Source: Annona cherimola (taxonomy: Eukaryota > Streptophyta > Magnoliopsida > Magnoliales > Annonaceae). From it: a DNA stretch of 64,000 bases. The stretch lies in NCBI GenBank assembly GCA_030490835.1, contig CM059974.1, positions 3,603,501 to 3,667,500 on the forward strand, written 5' to 3'. This document shows positions 11,301 through 27,769 of this stretch, in pieces. The notes beneath the pieces are model-generated. The model worked only from the letters and a program-made list of their open reading frames with translations, had not been told where the DNA came from and ran no database searches. Position 1 is the stretch's first letter. Each line of letters begins with the position of its first letter. A program made the translations under genes and the position numbers.

Positions 11301-14300
11301 TAGACAAAAGCCCCTTCGAATTTATTTTTCCAGCATTTATTTGTACATTCATTCATGCATGTGTGTTAGTAAAAGACATCTGTTTAGACATTGCTTCAAT
11401 TAATGGTTAATATGTACCCATATGCATAACTGCATATGTATTGTAATGTTGTTTCAAAATTCTTCAATGATGGATTCATTTACCAGGTATCTTAATTTGT
11501 AGTTAGATCACCTACTCTAGCATTTGTCTGTTTTGGTGATTTTTCATCAATGCTGACCTTTCAGTGTGAAGAAGTATGCCGTCTAGCTCTTCTACGTCGC
11601 TACCGGCTATTACCCCACATATATACTCTTTTCTATATGGCTCACACCAAGGGTACACCTGTTGCTGTTCCTACATTTTTCGCCGGTAGATATTCTAAGA
11701 TCTAAGAGTCCAAATTTTCTGAATGACCTTTCATGGAAGTTGGATTGTTTATTTTTAAATTTCTGTGGGATGCAGATCCAAAAGATCCAAATTTAAGGAC
11801 AGTTGAAAATTCCTTCCTACTTGGGCCTGTCTTAATATGTGCAAGGTATTACAAGACTAATTTGCTACTTATGTTAAAAATACTTTCAGTCTGCATGGAA
11901 AAGAAATCGACATCTTTTTGGTCTAGCTTGGCTTAAAATGCTGATGTTCCTCTGTAATTCAGGTTGATAAAATATCTCTGGCAGTTAGACCATCAAAGGT
12001 GTACATTTCTAAGTTTCTTTTCTTAAACTGAATTCATGTAACAATTTTTTTGCAATTTTATCAGCACGGTGCCTGACAAAGGATCACATCAGCTGCAGCA
12101 TAAGTTGCCCAGTGGCATTTGGTTGCGTTTTGACTTCAATGACTTACATCCTGTAAATATTCTTCACATCCATACAAAAGTGTAGATTGTTGGCTTAACT
12201 TAGAACTGATGAAGTTGTAGATCATTTTTAATAATTTTCTTTTTGACAGGATTTGCCAACACTATATTTGAAAGGTGGGTCAATAATTCCTGTGGGTCCT
12301 CCTATTCAGCATGTTGGTGAAGCTATGCTGACTGATGACTTGTCACTCATCATGGCTTTGGATGAGAATGGTAACTGCATGGTTCCTTATGCTTTAAATT
12401 GGCATATCATTGTAATTAACAGCTCCATGCTTTTACAGTGGTTTCTAGAACTGATAATATTATTACCTTTATCTTTAAACTGTTGTTATCCCTGCTGATT
12501 CTGTAAGATGTAGAACAAGATTGATCTTTAGAATGAAAGGGAGGAAGAATGAAGACTTTGGGAGAGATGCATGCTACCTAATGCTGCAATTTAAAGCCAT
12601 AATGCATGCTACCTAATTTCTGGAAAATGAATACACCACAATGCCTAACTTATGTGCATGTTTACTTTGATTGATTCCCAAATTAAACTTTTAAATATGA
12701 AAATTCCAAGAAACCTAAAATATGTAGAATAATAGATCTTAATTTGTATGCATTAATATCATTGCTCCTACTGTGTTCTTGGTGATATAGGCATACTTAT
12801 ATAGTTGTATTCTGAGCTTGAGGTTCTTGAGTTGTTTATCAGAATCCTTTGGACTTTCCCATTTTGTTAACTGGGAGGATGACATGGACATTTTATGGAA
12901 CACATCTAGTTTTCATACCAGAGATTGCTGAAGGAGTTCTCCTTTTACTGCAACTGATTCTCCTTCTGGCATTCTGAAGCCCTTAGATGATCATGAATAT
13001 AGGAATTATGGACAAAGAATATGATGTCCAATGACAAATTGTAATTCTGACCAATCAAAGCATTTCCCTTACAGGTGTCTCTGTTAAATTTCCACAAGTT
13101 TAGATGCTGCTGTGATCACTGTCTTAACAGTCTTGAAATTTTAGTGATTGTGCAGTATTGCTTCAGTTTAGATCACTGAAATTAGGCCCAGCCTTTTTTT
13201 CAGACCGTCCTATTCTCATGTTCATTCTTTTGAATTGCATCACAGCTCCCAATTTCCGGCAATGAGAACTTTGCCAAAGAAGGCATGATTCTTCATCTCC
13301 TGCTGCACATTTCAATGATTTCACAAATATGACCTCTTTCCCTTGCAGGTAAAGCGGAAGGTGTTCTTTTTGAGGATGAGGGTGATGGTTATGGATTTAA
13401 TCAGGGGGGTTACCTATTAACCTATTATGCTGCAGAACTTCAGTCTTCAGTTGTCACAGTTAAGATCTACAAAACTGAAGGATCTTGGAAGAGACCAACG
13501 CGAGGCCTCCAGGTTCATTTATTGCTTGGAGGAGGTGCCAAGGTAGTTTGCAATAGCTAGGATGGAATAATTAGGGAAAATTTGCTGTCATCCTATCTGA
13601 TAATTTCACATTGATAATGATTCATGATGTTTGTTGCAAGTAATTGAGAATGGTGTGTGCACATATATTATGCGTAATTTTGCAACTATCTGAATGTTGT
13701 ATAACGATATATATATCATACACAATTTTGCAAATTACGCAGTTACATGGACAGGCTAATGTGAAATTGTCGACAAAAAGTAGGTCAATACAAATGTTTT
13801 CCAAATAATTTGAGGTTTAGATAATAAACTCCTGCCTCACTGATGTTTTTGCTGAAGCTTGTTGCATCTGGCACTGATGGAGATGAGCTGAAGATCAAAG
13901 TGCCCCCTGAAGCTGAGGTATCCAGCTTAGTCAGCACAAATGAGGATCAGTACATGAAGTTGTTAGGTAAATTTTTCTTCGCATTTCAATTATTCTTTCC
14001 ATTGTTCCACTAATAATTTGAATCTTCTTGGTTATGGTGAACTAGTTGTGGATGAAAATTTTTTCTTCATTACGCTGTAACTTTTCAATCTAGTATTTTG
14101 CTAGGTTTCTGTTTCTTTTGTGGGGCTGTGATAATATATATATGATGCCTTGGAAAAACAGTGGGACATGGAATGCACACTGTATATGAATTTCTAAAGA
14201 AACTGAGTTGGGTCAGCGCATGCTATTCATCTCTAGTCTGTTTTTCATACTTTCTCCTTATCTAAAGCGGAATGCTTACAATGGAAACTTTGAAAAAACT

Positions 14301-16521
14301 TTGAACTTTCACATATTGCATCTGTTAATTCTTATAATTGCTCTCGTACTATGCTGCTGGGTGCAGAATCTGCAAAGGGTATCCCAGATACAGAATCACA
14401 TCCTGGTCAGAAGGGCATGGAACTCTCGAAGACTCCTGTTGAAATGAAAAGTGGTGACTGGGCTCTTAAAGTGGTTCCTTGGATTGGAGGTAGAATTATC
14501 TCGATGATGCATCTTCCTTCAGGTACTGTGTATTTGTCAGACACAAGCTTAGTTGGGGATATTACATGGTTGCTAAATCTTTTTACTTCTTGAGAGTTTT
14601 CCTTCCACCATGAGTATGGACTGGTAGAAAATTCATCCTGTTTTATGCCAACTGTTCGTTTGCTAGAGAGAATTTATATGTTGTCTTCAGTGTCATCTCA
14701 TGCCACTGATTTGCAGGAAGAAGTTGTTTAGGAACATTCAGCTTGAATTCTTGTTGTCATGCGATTTTTCAGGGACTCAGTGGCTTCACAGCAGGGTTGA
14801 AATTGATGGTTATGAAGAATATAGTGGAGTTGAGTACCGATCTGCTGGATGCTCTGAGGAGTATGCTGTGATCATGTAATTTAATGAAACACAATCTCTT
14901 AGATTCTGCTATAGTTTAGAATATTTTGAGCTCATGGTATCTGCGAAAGATATTTAAATGATAAATATGGAAGCCTTTATTCAGTTATTCAATGGGAAGT
15001 TTCAACCATTTTACTCCTTCGAAATATATTTATGCATTAACAATTCTATTATCTGTTTGTCAGTTTACTTGATTAAGGTTTTTTTTTCTTATATTTTAGT
15101 GAATGGATGTGCTTCCATTTCTGTAAATACGGGAGCCTCTATTCAGCTAGGACATGCTCATCCAATCCTGGTTTCCTGTGATGCACAGGCGAAATGTTGA
15201 ACAGTTGGGAGAGGATGAATCTCTTATCCTGGAAGGAGATATTGGTGGGGGTATAATATTTCAACGTCAGATATCTATACGCAGAGAGAATCCTAAGGTC
15301 CTCCGGATTGATTCTGGCATTATAGCCCGCAGTGTTGGTGCTGGTTCTGGTGGATTTTCAAGGTTTGTAAGAAATAATCTGATAAGTAACACCATGAAGT
15401 ATAAAGATTTGGAATTAGGAAAAAAGGAAGTACTACAACGGTAATCTATCAATGAAAACCTGTTTACAAATTGCACGACATAGTTATGTTTTAGGTTATT
15501 TTCTCCAAAAACTTTGTATGCTGCTTGTACACATGAAAGTTTCCTCAAGAAACAGATTTTGAATTGGTGTGATGCTTAAGGCATTTTATTTTTCCTTATA
15601 ATAGTTGTCTTATTAACATCTTTTAACGAAGGTTGGTTTGCTTGCGGGTGCACCCTACATTCACGCTCCTACACCCTACGGAAGTTTTCATTGAGTTTAT
15701 TTCACTTGATGGGGCTAGACATGAAATTCAGCCTGATTCAGGCGAGCAAATTTTCGAAGGAAACCTTCGACCTAATGGTACTCTCTCTGTCCTGTTGCCT
15801 GTTCCATCATCATCATTTAAGTCATGATAGTTGTTGCCTGCCTTTTTTTCAAATTTGCTGATTTTGTTGACAAAATCTTGGAGGTATTATCTGCCCAGTT
15901 TTCTAAATCAAGCTTCAGTTAGAGCTTGATGCCTGAAACTAGGATAATGCTCCGAGAGTGGAATGGCGTGTAAACTTAATCTATGAAGATCCATGTTAGA
16001 GAAATCTGATTATTGGTGTCTTGAGACTTCCATTCCAACAGCGAATAGCTATTTTTCTTTGTCGTTTTCCTGACCGGAAACATCCCTTTTCCTTAACACC
16101 AAAACCACATCCTTGAGTTTATTCTCCTTTTGGGGGAAACAGAGGTTGGATTGCCATATCCAGCGGATGAAGTATTCAAGGTATTTTCCGTCGAGTTTTC
16201 GCTCCCCATTGTTGTTCTGTGCCGCACTTGATACTGGTATATTTTGGACAAATGTTGCTCCCCTGGATTTTATTTATTTATTTATTTATTTTTAATGATC
16301 TGACGGTCATTTTTTGTTTGTGTTCAGGGGAATGGATGCTGGTTGACAAGGCTTTAGGCATGGGATTGGTGAATCGCTTTAAGATAGATGAGGTTTGCAA
16401 GTGCATGATCCATTGGGGTACAGGAACAGTTAACATGGAACTCTATTCTGAAGATCGCCCGGTCTCGAAGGATTCTCCTCTGACCATTTCTCATGAGTAC
16501 GAGGTGAAACCCATCGCATGA
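5324..16521 (+). CDS. HGL1: GH31 alpha-glucosidase, heteroglycan glucosidase-like, with exon-8 frameshift
   Basis: Glycoside hydrolase family 31 enzyme of the plant heteroglycan glucosidase type, expected to release glucose from alpha-glucans. There are 23 exons: 5324-5493, 6714-7002, 7134-7202, 7283-7420, 7514-7631, 7845-7927, 8090-8185, 8281-8442 (or -8398), 8559-8701, 8788-8874, 9074-9259, 10130-10297, 11565-11685, 11776-11845, 12065-12152, 12250-12370, 13349-13542, 13858-13966, 14367-14522, 14773-14875, 15189-15362, 15632-15777, 16328-16521. Phases agree everywhere except within exon 8. The catalytic nucleophile lies in GIWNDMNEP (exon 9, about D417) and the acid/base Asp in WTGDN (exon 11, about D498). 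[10 protein letters not shown] and the C-terminal beta-sandwich domains are present. The first 60 residues are Ser/Arg/Phe-rich and acid-poor, like an organelle transit peptide (inference). A lost segment after YDSG shifts the frame. Using a donor at 8399 would restore it, giving about 1,046 residues. The gene may be functional, weakened or an early pseudogene. Confidence 0.88.
8398..8442 (+). other. Frameshifted tail of glucosidase exon 8 with alternative donor
   Basis: Upstream, the frame reads ...GYSIYDSG and ends its last good codon at 8400. Downstream, the conserved segment [13 protein letters not shown] can be read only in another frame, up to the normal donor TTG|GTAATT at 8443. Relatives carry a few residues (SKN-like) between these parts, so about 7 bp appear lost. 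The G|GTATGA site at 8399 has the same phase (1) as the normal donor. Splicing there would join DSG directly to QVWPGP in frame, omitting about 16 conserved residues. Confidence 0.7.
8702..8787 (+). other. GC-AG intron in the glucosidase gene
   Basis: The exon ends ...GTTTTCAAG and the intron starts GCAAGG instead of GT. It ends at TTTTTCAG. The join [11 protein letters not shown] is in phase and matches family order, and there is no suitable GT nearby. AAG|GCAAG is the usual context of the rare GC-AG introns. Confidence 0.8.
9541..9600 (+). repeat. CTC/TTC trinucleotide microsatellite in intron
   Basis: A run of CTC units followed by TTC units lies within intron 11 of the glucosidase gene. 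It is a simple sequence repeat with no evident function. Confidence 0.7.
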
Positions 16522-16650
16522 TAAAAGTCTTCTTCTATTGGGTGGAGAAATGAAAATAAGGAGAAAGAGCCACCTATTGCTCCATTCCACTTCCACGCTT
16601 CCAGTAAGGGTTACATGTGTGTTATTTGTATGATTTTGTTACTTTGTGGA

Positions 16651-16656
16651 AATAAA
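16651..16656 (+). terminator. Polyadenylation signal of the glucosidase gene
   Basis: AATAAA lies 130 bp downstream of the TGA stop at 16519-16521, in a T-rich context. This is a normal distance for a plant 3' UTR. Confidence 0.55.
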
Positions 16657-17076
16657 AGTTGCCATTTTAAATTTCCGAATTTGCTTTTGTCTCTCTCTCT
16701 TATGGAATGCAGTGGTAATGATTCTCAATTGACTTCATTGCTAGAACAGATTCCACCAATTTTCTTATTACTACTACTACTACTATTTTGACCCAAATCT
16801 AAAATTTGTTCACTGTATATTACTATTTTATTATCACTTTGACCCAAATCTGAAATTTCTTGGACCGTGCGCATCAGGATTCAGGGTTAGTGCCGCTGCA
16901 GAGTTCTGAACTCCACGGTCAAAGTATTGTTCCCACAGCCCCTCGGTATTGTTATAGTTTCCCAAAGCTCGCTGATTTCTCTTTCCGTGGGGTGGGTATT
17001 TGCGTGGTTGGAGAGTAGAACTTCCAATAGCTGTCCACGCTGTAACTGTGGAATGAAAGTATTTAAGGAGACGCTA

Positions 17077-17843
17077 TGATATATTTTAAGTTAAAATACA
17101 ACATTCATTTATTTTATTTTATTTTTATTTAGTTTTTTTCATAAATATGTTTTTCTAATTGTATTTTATCTATATATCAAGATTTTTCAGGGGCCTGATT
17201 TGTTGCAGCGCCCGCTCCCTGGTGCATGTACTTATTATTTTATTTTTTTTGAAATTTTTTTATAAAATTGTTAATATAGATGTATTTAACATGCGTATAA
17301 ATTTTTACCGTTTTTGGGGTATTTTAGATATTTATTTTTTATTTTTGAAAATTAGTGGCATTTTAGGTAATTTTAAATTACTAAAATACCACCGATTTTC
17401 AAAAATAAAAAATAAATATCTAAAATACCCCAAAAATAATAAAAATTTATACACATGTTAAATACACCTAGATTAATAATATTATATAAAAAATTTCAAA
17501 AAAAATAACAAAAAATGAGTATATGCACCCGGGAGCAGGGAGCGCTGCCTGCTTCCGGGTGCAACAAATCAGGTCCCAATTTTTCATTGTACAATACTTT
17601 TACATATTTATTTTTTAGTTTTTAAAAAATACAAATTTCAAGGGCATTTAAGTCATTTTTACCTCTTAAAAAACATGATTTAAAAAAATAAAAATATAAA
17701 TATAAAAGTATCGTAAAATGATAAAACTTTGTATAGAGATTGAATACACTTAGCAAAATATGTTTACGAAGAAAAAATCAAAAAAATATAACTAATTATA
17801 AAAATAAATAGATGTTATATTTTAGTTTAAAATACATTGATAT
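17077..17843. mobile_element. Foldback MITE family B, copy 1 (interrupted)
   Basis: A long inverted repeat runs from ATATTTTAAGTTAAAATAC on the left to TATTTTAGTTTAAAATACA on the right. The arms pair across a central CAATACTTTTACATATTT...AAAGTATCG zone. The same structure occurs at about 29122-29485 and 35125-35425. The left arm is interrupted by another element at 17190-17578. Without it, the element would be about 370 bp, close to the uninterrupted copies. Confidence 0.7.
17190..17578. mobile_element. Nested foldback element with 8-bp target duplication
   Basis: The ends GGGCCTGATTTGTTGCA and TGCAACAAATCAGGTCCC form near-perfect inverted repeats, and pairing extends through almost the whole 389 bp. 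It is flanked by ATTTTTCA on both sides (17182-17189 and 17579-17586). Removing it restores the continuity of the surrounding family B element, which proves a nested insertion. An 8-bp (possibly 9-bp) duplication suggests a hAT- or Mutator-type mobiliser. Related hairpins lie at about 24320-24715 and 50297-50636. Confidence 0.8.
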
Positions 17844-18340
17844 AAACAAGCTCTAATAAATAAACGGGAAACTTATAAGGTTGAATTGGCAAGACTTTAT
17901 TAGAACATTTATCATTTTTTAAAGAATCCTGCCATTTTCAAAATCAATGTTAGACTTTTTTTAAAAATTAAGGCGTCCTTTTTAAATTTTTGATAATTTA
18001 CGAACAAAGAAGTCTAAATTTGCAATTAAACAAAGTTTTATTGCCTCTTGCTCTAAAATTTTATATAAATATCTCACATCCGAGCAGTGCAACGGAAAAT
18101 GCGAAGGCTCCTTTCAGGGATAAAAAAAAATGAAGGCTAATGTCATCCCTTAGCCGTTGATCCAGATATGGACGGTGACGATCCACTTTCCACGTTGTCG
18201 TCGCGGCGCAAAGCTGCGAGCTCCTATTCCGTCAGCCAGGCCAGAGTCCACACACCGATTTTCCCAAACAAAGGGCAGGACGCAAAACGAGCCATTTCGT
18301 TTGCTCCTTTCCATGCCCATGTATTAGCCAGCATTTTTGC
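17844..18340. other. Intergenic DNA and promoter region of the PLP-enzyme gene
   Basis: AT-rich up to about 18070, then GC-rich from about 18150. No gene is seen. Confidence 0.5.
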
Positions 18341-18347
18341 ATATATA
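18341..18347 (+). promoter_or_regulatory. TATA box of the PLP-enzyme gene
   Basis: ATATATAG lies about 60 bp upstream of the ATG at 18407. That would give a 5' leader of roughly 30-35 bases, a common plant spacing. Confidence 0.55.
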
Positions 18348-18406
18348 GAGACACGGATGGACAACCCCCACAATCCCATTTTTACAATACTAGACTCTCT
18401 CTCGCG

Positions 18407-20716
18407 ATGTCTCTTATTCTTTCTCCTACCCCACCCCCAGCCCTCCATGCTCAACCACCTCTCCAACTGTCAGCAGCAGCTGCTGCCGCTGAACAAATAG
18501 AAGAAGATAAAGACGCCGTCGTCCCCATCATAGACACCTTCTCTCCATTTATATCTACAATCCATTCCGCCGAAGCCAAGTTAGAGTGGCTGCGCTCCCA
18601 AATCATCGGCGCCAATGCCGAGTTCGATTCCCCCTTCGGACGCCGCCGCATCACGTACGTCGATCACACCGCTACAGGCAGGCCTTTGCAGGCCGTCGAG
18701 GACTTCCTGCAAACGCTTGTACTCCCTTTCTACGGTACGGTAATTAAGCTGGCCACAACCGAGTTACTGAATTTGAATTCGTTCAAGCAGCCTTAACTTC
18801 TGATATGCGTGGCTTTCTCTGCAGGAAACACCCACACGACAGATAGTTATGTGGGACTCCACACCACCCAACTCGTTCAAGAATCCTGTCAATTCATCAA
18901 ACACTGCATGGGCGCGGGTTCCCACGATGTGCTGCTCTTCTGCGGCACCGGTTCCACGGCCGCCATGAAGCGTCTGCAGGAGGTGATGGGCGTCGCCGTC
19001 CCATCCGTCATTCGGCCCCTCGTCCTCGACTGCCTGGAGCCTTCGGAGCGGTGGGTCATTTTCACTGGGCCCTACGAGCACCACTCCAACCTCCTCTCTT
19101 GGCGCCAGAGCTTGGCTCAGGTGGTCGACATCCCTTTCTCCGACGCAGGACGCCTCGACCTTGCATCCTTGGAAGCCGCGCTGGAGTCGCCGGAATTCTC
19201 TGGGAGGCCGAAGCTGGGTTCTTTCTCCGCCTGCAGCAACGTGACGGGAATATACACCGACACCCGTGCCGTCGCTCGACTGCTGCACGAGCACGGAGCC
19301 TTTGCGTGCTTCGACTTCGCATGCAGGTAAGGTGTTTGTATGGTGAAAATGACGTTGGTGATCCGCCTTTTGGAAGGAAGTAGGAACTGCTTTCTTCAAT
19401 CTCAGGAGGACAGTTGTCACAACAGTACTAATTGTTCTTGGCTGCGGCCACTGCACTGCAGTGCGCCGTACGTGGATATTGACATGAGATCGGGGGAGAT
19501 GGACGGCTACGATGCAGTGTTTTTGAGCCCACACAAATTCGTAGGTGGGCCAGGAAGCCCAGGGATTCTGCTGATGAGCGACGCTCTGTATCGACTCAAG
19601 GACGCGCCTCCTTCCACCAGCGGTGGTGGCACCGTTCGCTACGTCAACGGCTACAGCGATCAGGTATGACTACAAATTCTCCCTCCCATGATCCCATCGC
19701 ATCAATAATTATAGGAAAATTTTGCAAAATCACAAGATGATGGGAGCCAATGCAAAATTTCCCGGATTGCTTCTGACACGTGTGGGTCGTGTGAAGGACA
19801 CAATCTACTGCGAAGCCGTGGAGGAGCGTGAGGATGCAGGGACCCCTGGGATCGTACAGAAGATACGTGCGGCGATGGCCTTCCGTGTGAAGCAGGTGGT
19901 GGGGTTGGAGGTTATACGCGCGCAGGAGCGGTCGCTGATGGGGCGAGCCGTGGAGAGATTGCGGAAGAACCCGAGGGTACACTTGCTGGGGGGAAGCATG
20001 TGCAGAGCGGAGGAGGATCAGCAGCCGATCATCTCCTTCCTCCTCTACCCGGTGCCGGACGACCGTGGGAGTAAGCCTCTTCACTGCCGCTTCGTCACCA
20101 AGTTCCTGAACGACGCCTTCGGCATACAGGCACGTGGGGGGTGTGCGTGCGCTGGCCCCTATGGTCACGCGCTGCTCGGCATCGACCAGGATCATGCTCG
20201 GGAAATCCGAGCAGCCATCGCAGAGGTATAAAAATGAAAAGTTTATTTATAAGCCTACGGAAAATAGTTTTCAATTTGTAAATTAATGAATGAATGCAGG
20301 GTTACGAAGGAATAAAGCCGGGATGGACGAGGGTGAGCCTGAGCTATTACACGAGGTTGGAAGAGATGGAGTATGTGGTGGACGCCATAGAGTTCGCTGC
20401 GGCTCACGCCCACCGATTTCTCCCTCTCTATGAGTTTGACTGGCGCACTGGCAATTGGCGCTTTGCTGCTCCTGCTGCTTCACCAAACAAAGTACACCTA
20501 CCAATAATTTCAGACTTGTTGAAAAACCAACCCCGAAAAAATATGAATATTATTCACGAGGAAGAAGGCATCAGCAATGAGTACATGAAGGAATACATAG
20601 AAGAAGCCCAAAGAATTGCGGATATGCTGCCAGACTATCCTCATCATCAACAGCACTGTTCCTTCTCCCGCCCGCCTCCTGCTATTCATCCGCGCCTCAT
20701 TACGTTCCGAATATAA
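18407..20716 (+). CDS. PLP-dependent class V aminotransferase / cysteine desulfurase-like protein
   Basis: Fold-type I PLP enzyme of the aminotransferase class V superfamily (NifS/SufS/Csd-like). Exons 18407-18734, 18825-19326, 19462-19663, 19797-20225 and 20300-20716 encode 625 residues in consistent phase. Visible features: an Ala/Pro-rich N-terminus (1-35); substrate-entry region YVDHTATGRPL (about 85-95); phosphate-binding FCGTGST (about 148-154); the cofactor-ring Asp in CFDF (about D273); and the Schiff-base lysine in SPHKFVGGPGSPG (about K302). A late Cys pair in RGGCACAGPYG (about C460/C462) is a candidate persulfide-forming Cys. The C-terminal 80 residues are variable and His-rich. 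The substrate cannot be deduced: cysteine desulfurase, desulfhydrase or another lyase are all possible. The exons are clearly GC-richer than all neighbouring genes. It converges on the prolyl-tRNA synthetase gene. Confidence 0.85.
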
Positions 20717-20991
20717 CAAAGCAGCCCTAGAATTCTATTCATTAAGACCGACGGCGAATCTCATAAAAAAATGAATTCATGTGATTTTGAATTTTAAATT
20801 TGTGAAATTTTTTTCTCGTAATACAGAAATATATGGTACACATACCAAACAATCAATTTGAACTGTTTGAGAGTAAATAAATTAAAGGATGGCAACATTG
20901 CGATTTTTTTTTTTTTTTTTTTGTATCTGCTGCCAAGGCTTTATAACATGTGAGGGCTTGAACAAAATGCGTAACGGGCCGCTGTTCGGTG
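20717..20991. other. Shared 3' intergenic region between convergent genes
   Basis: 275 bp between the two stop codons must hold both 3' UTRs and terminators. AATAAA at 20876-20881 could serve the forward gene. A T18-class homopolymer lies at about 20907-20923. No gene is present. Confidence 0.5.
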
Positions 20992-27400
<6,409 letters not shown>

Positions 27401-27421
27401 AATGACCAAAAGCTGAGAAAA

Positions 27422-27427
27422 TTTATT
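27422..27427 (-). terminator. Candidate polyadenylation signal of NOV
   Basis: AATAAA on the minus strand, about 345 bases beyond the NOV stop codon. It is the nearest canonical hexamer I noticed downstream of the gene. Confidence 0.35.
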
Positions 27428-27769
27428 CCGTGAAGGTCAGAAATTTGGAGCTGCAACCATCTTCAAGATCAGCCGGTAGCCCACAGACAAATCCAAAGAG
27501 ATGAATGGTCAAAATTTACAGTCAGGTACAGCAGGCTGCGGGCGGCAATTGCAACCAGTCATCAGCAGCACTGTCATTCGACATTGTTCCCCCAATCCCG
27601 GACATGAATGCTGAAGAGAACTGCACATTTACGTGGCAATGGATTTCAGCTATCAGAAGCAAAATGTCCAAAAACGAGTCAAATCCATAGCAACGACAAT
27701 GTCCACCACCGCTAGAATTGGCCGAGTACATCATAAGGTCTAAAGAAACCGCAGCGCTGGCTGCCCCTG

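Noticed and set aside
18764..19534. 256-codon open frame on the minus strand
   Set aside because: It lies exactly antisense to GC-rich exons of the PLP-enzyme gene. GC-rich coding DNA commonly leaves long reverse frames, and the product has no known domain.
19644..20195. 183-codon minus-strand open frame
   Set aside because: Same explanation: it is the shadow of exon 4 of the PLP-enzyme gene.
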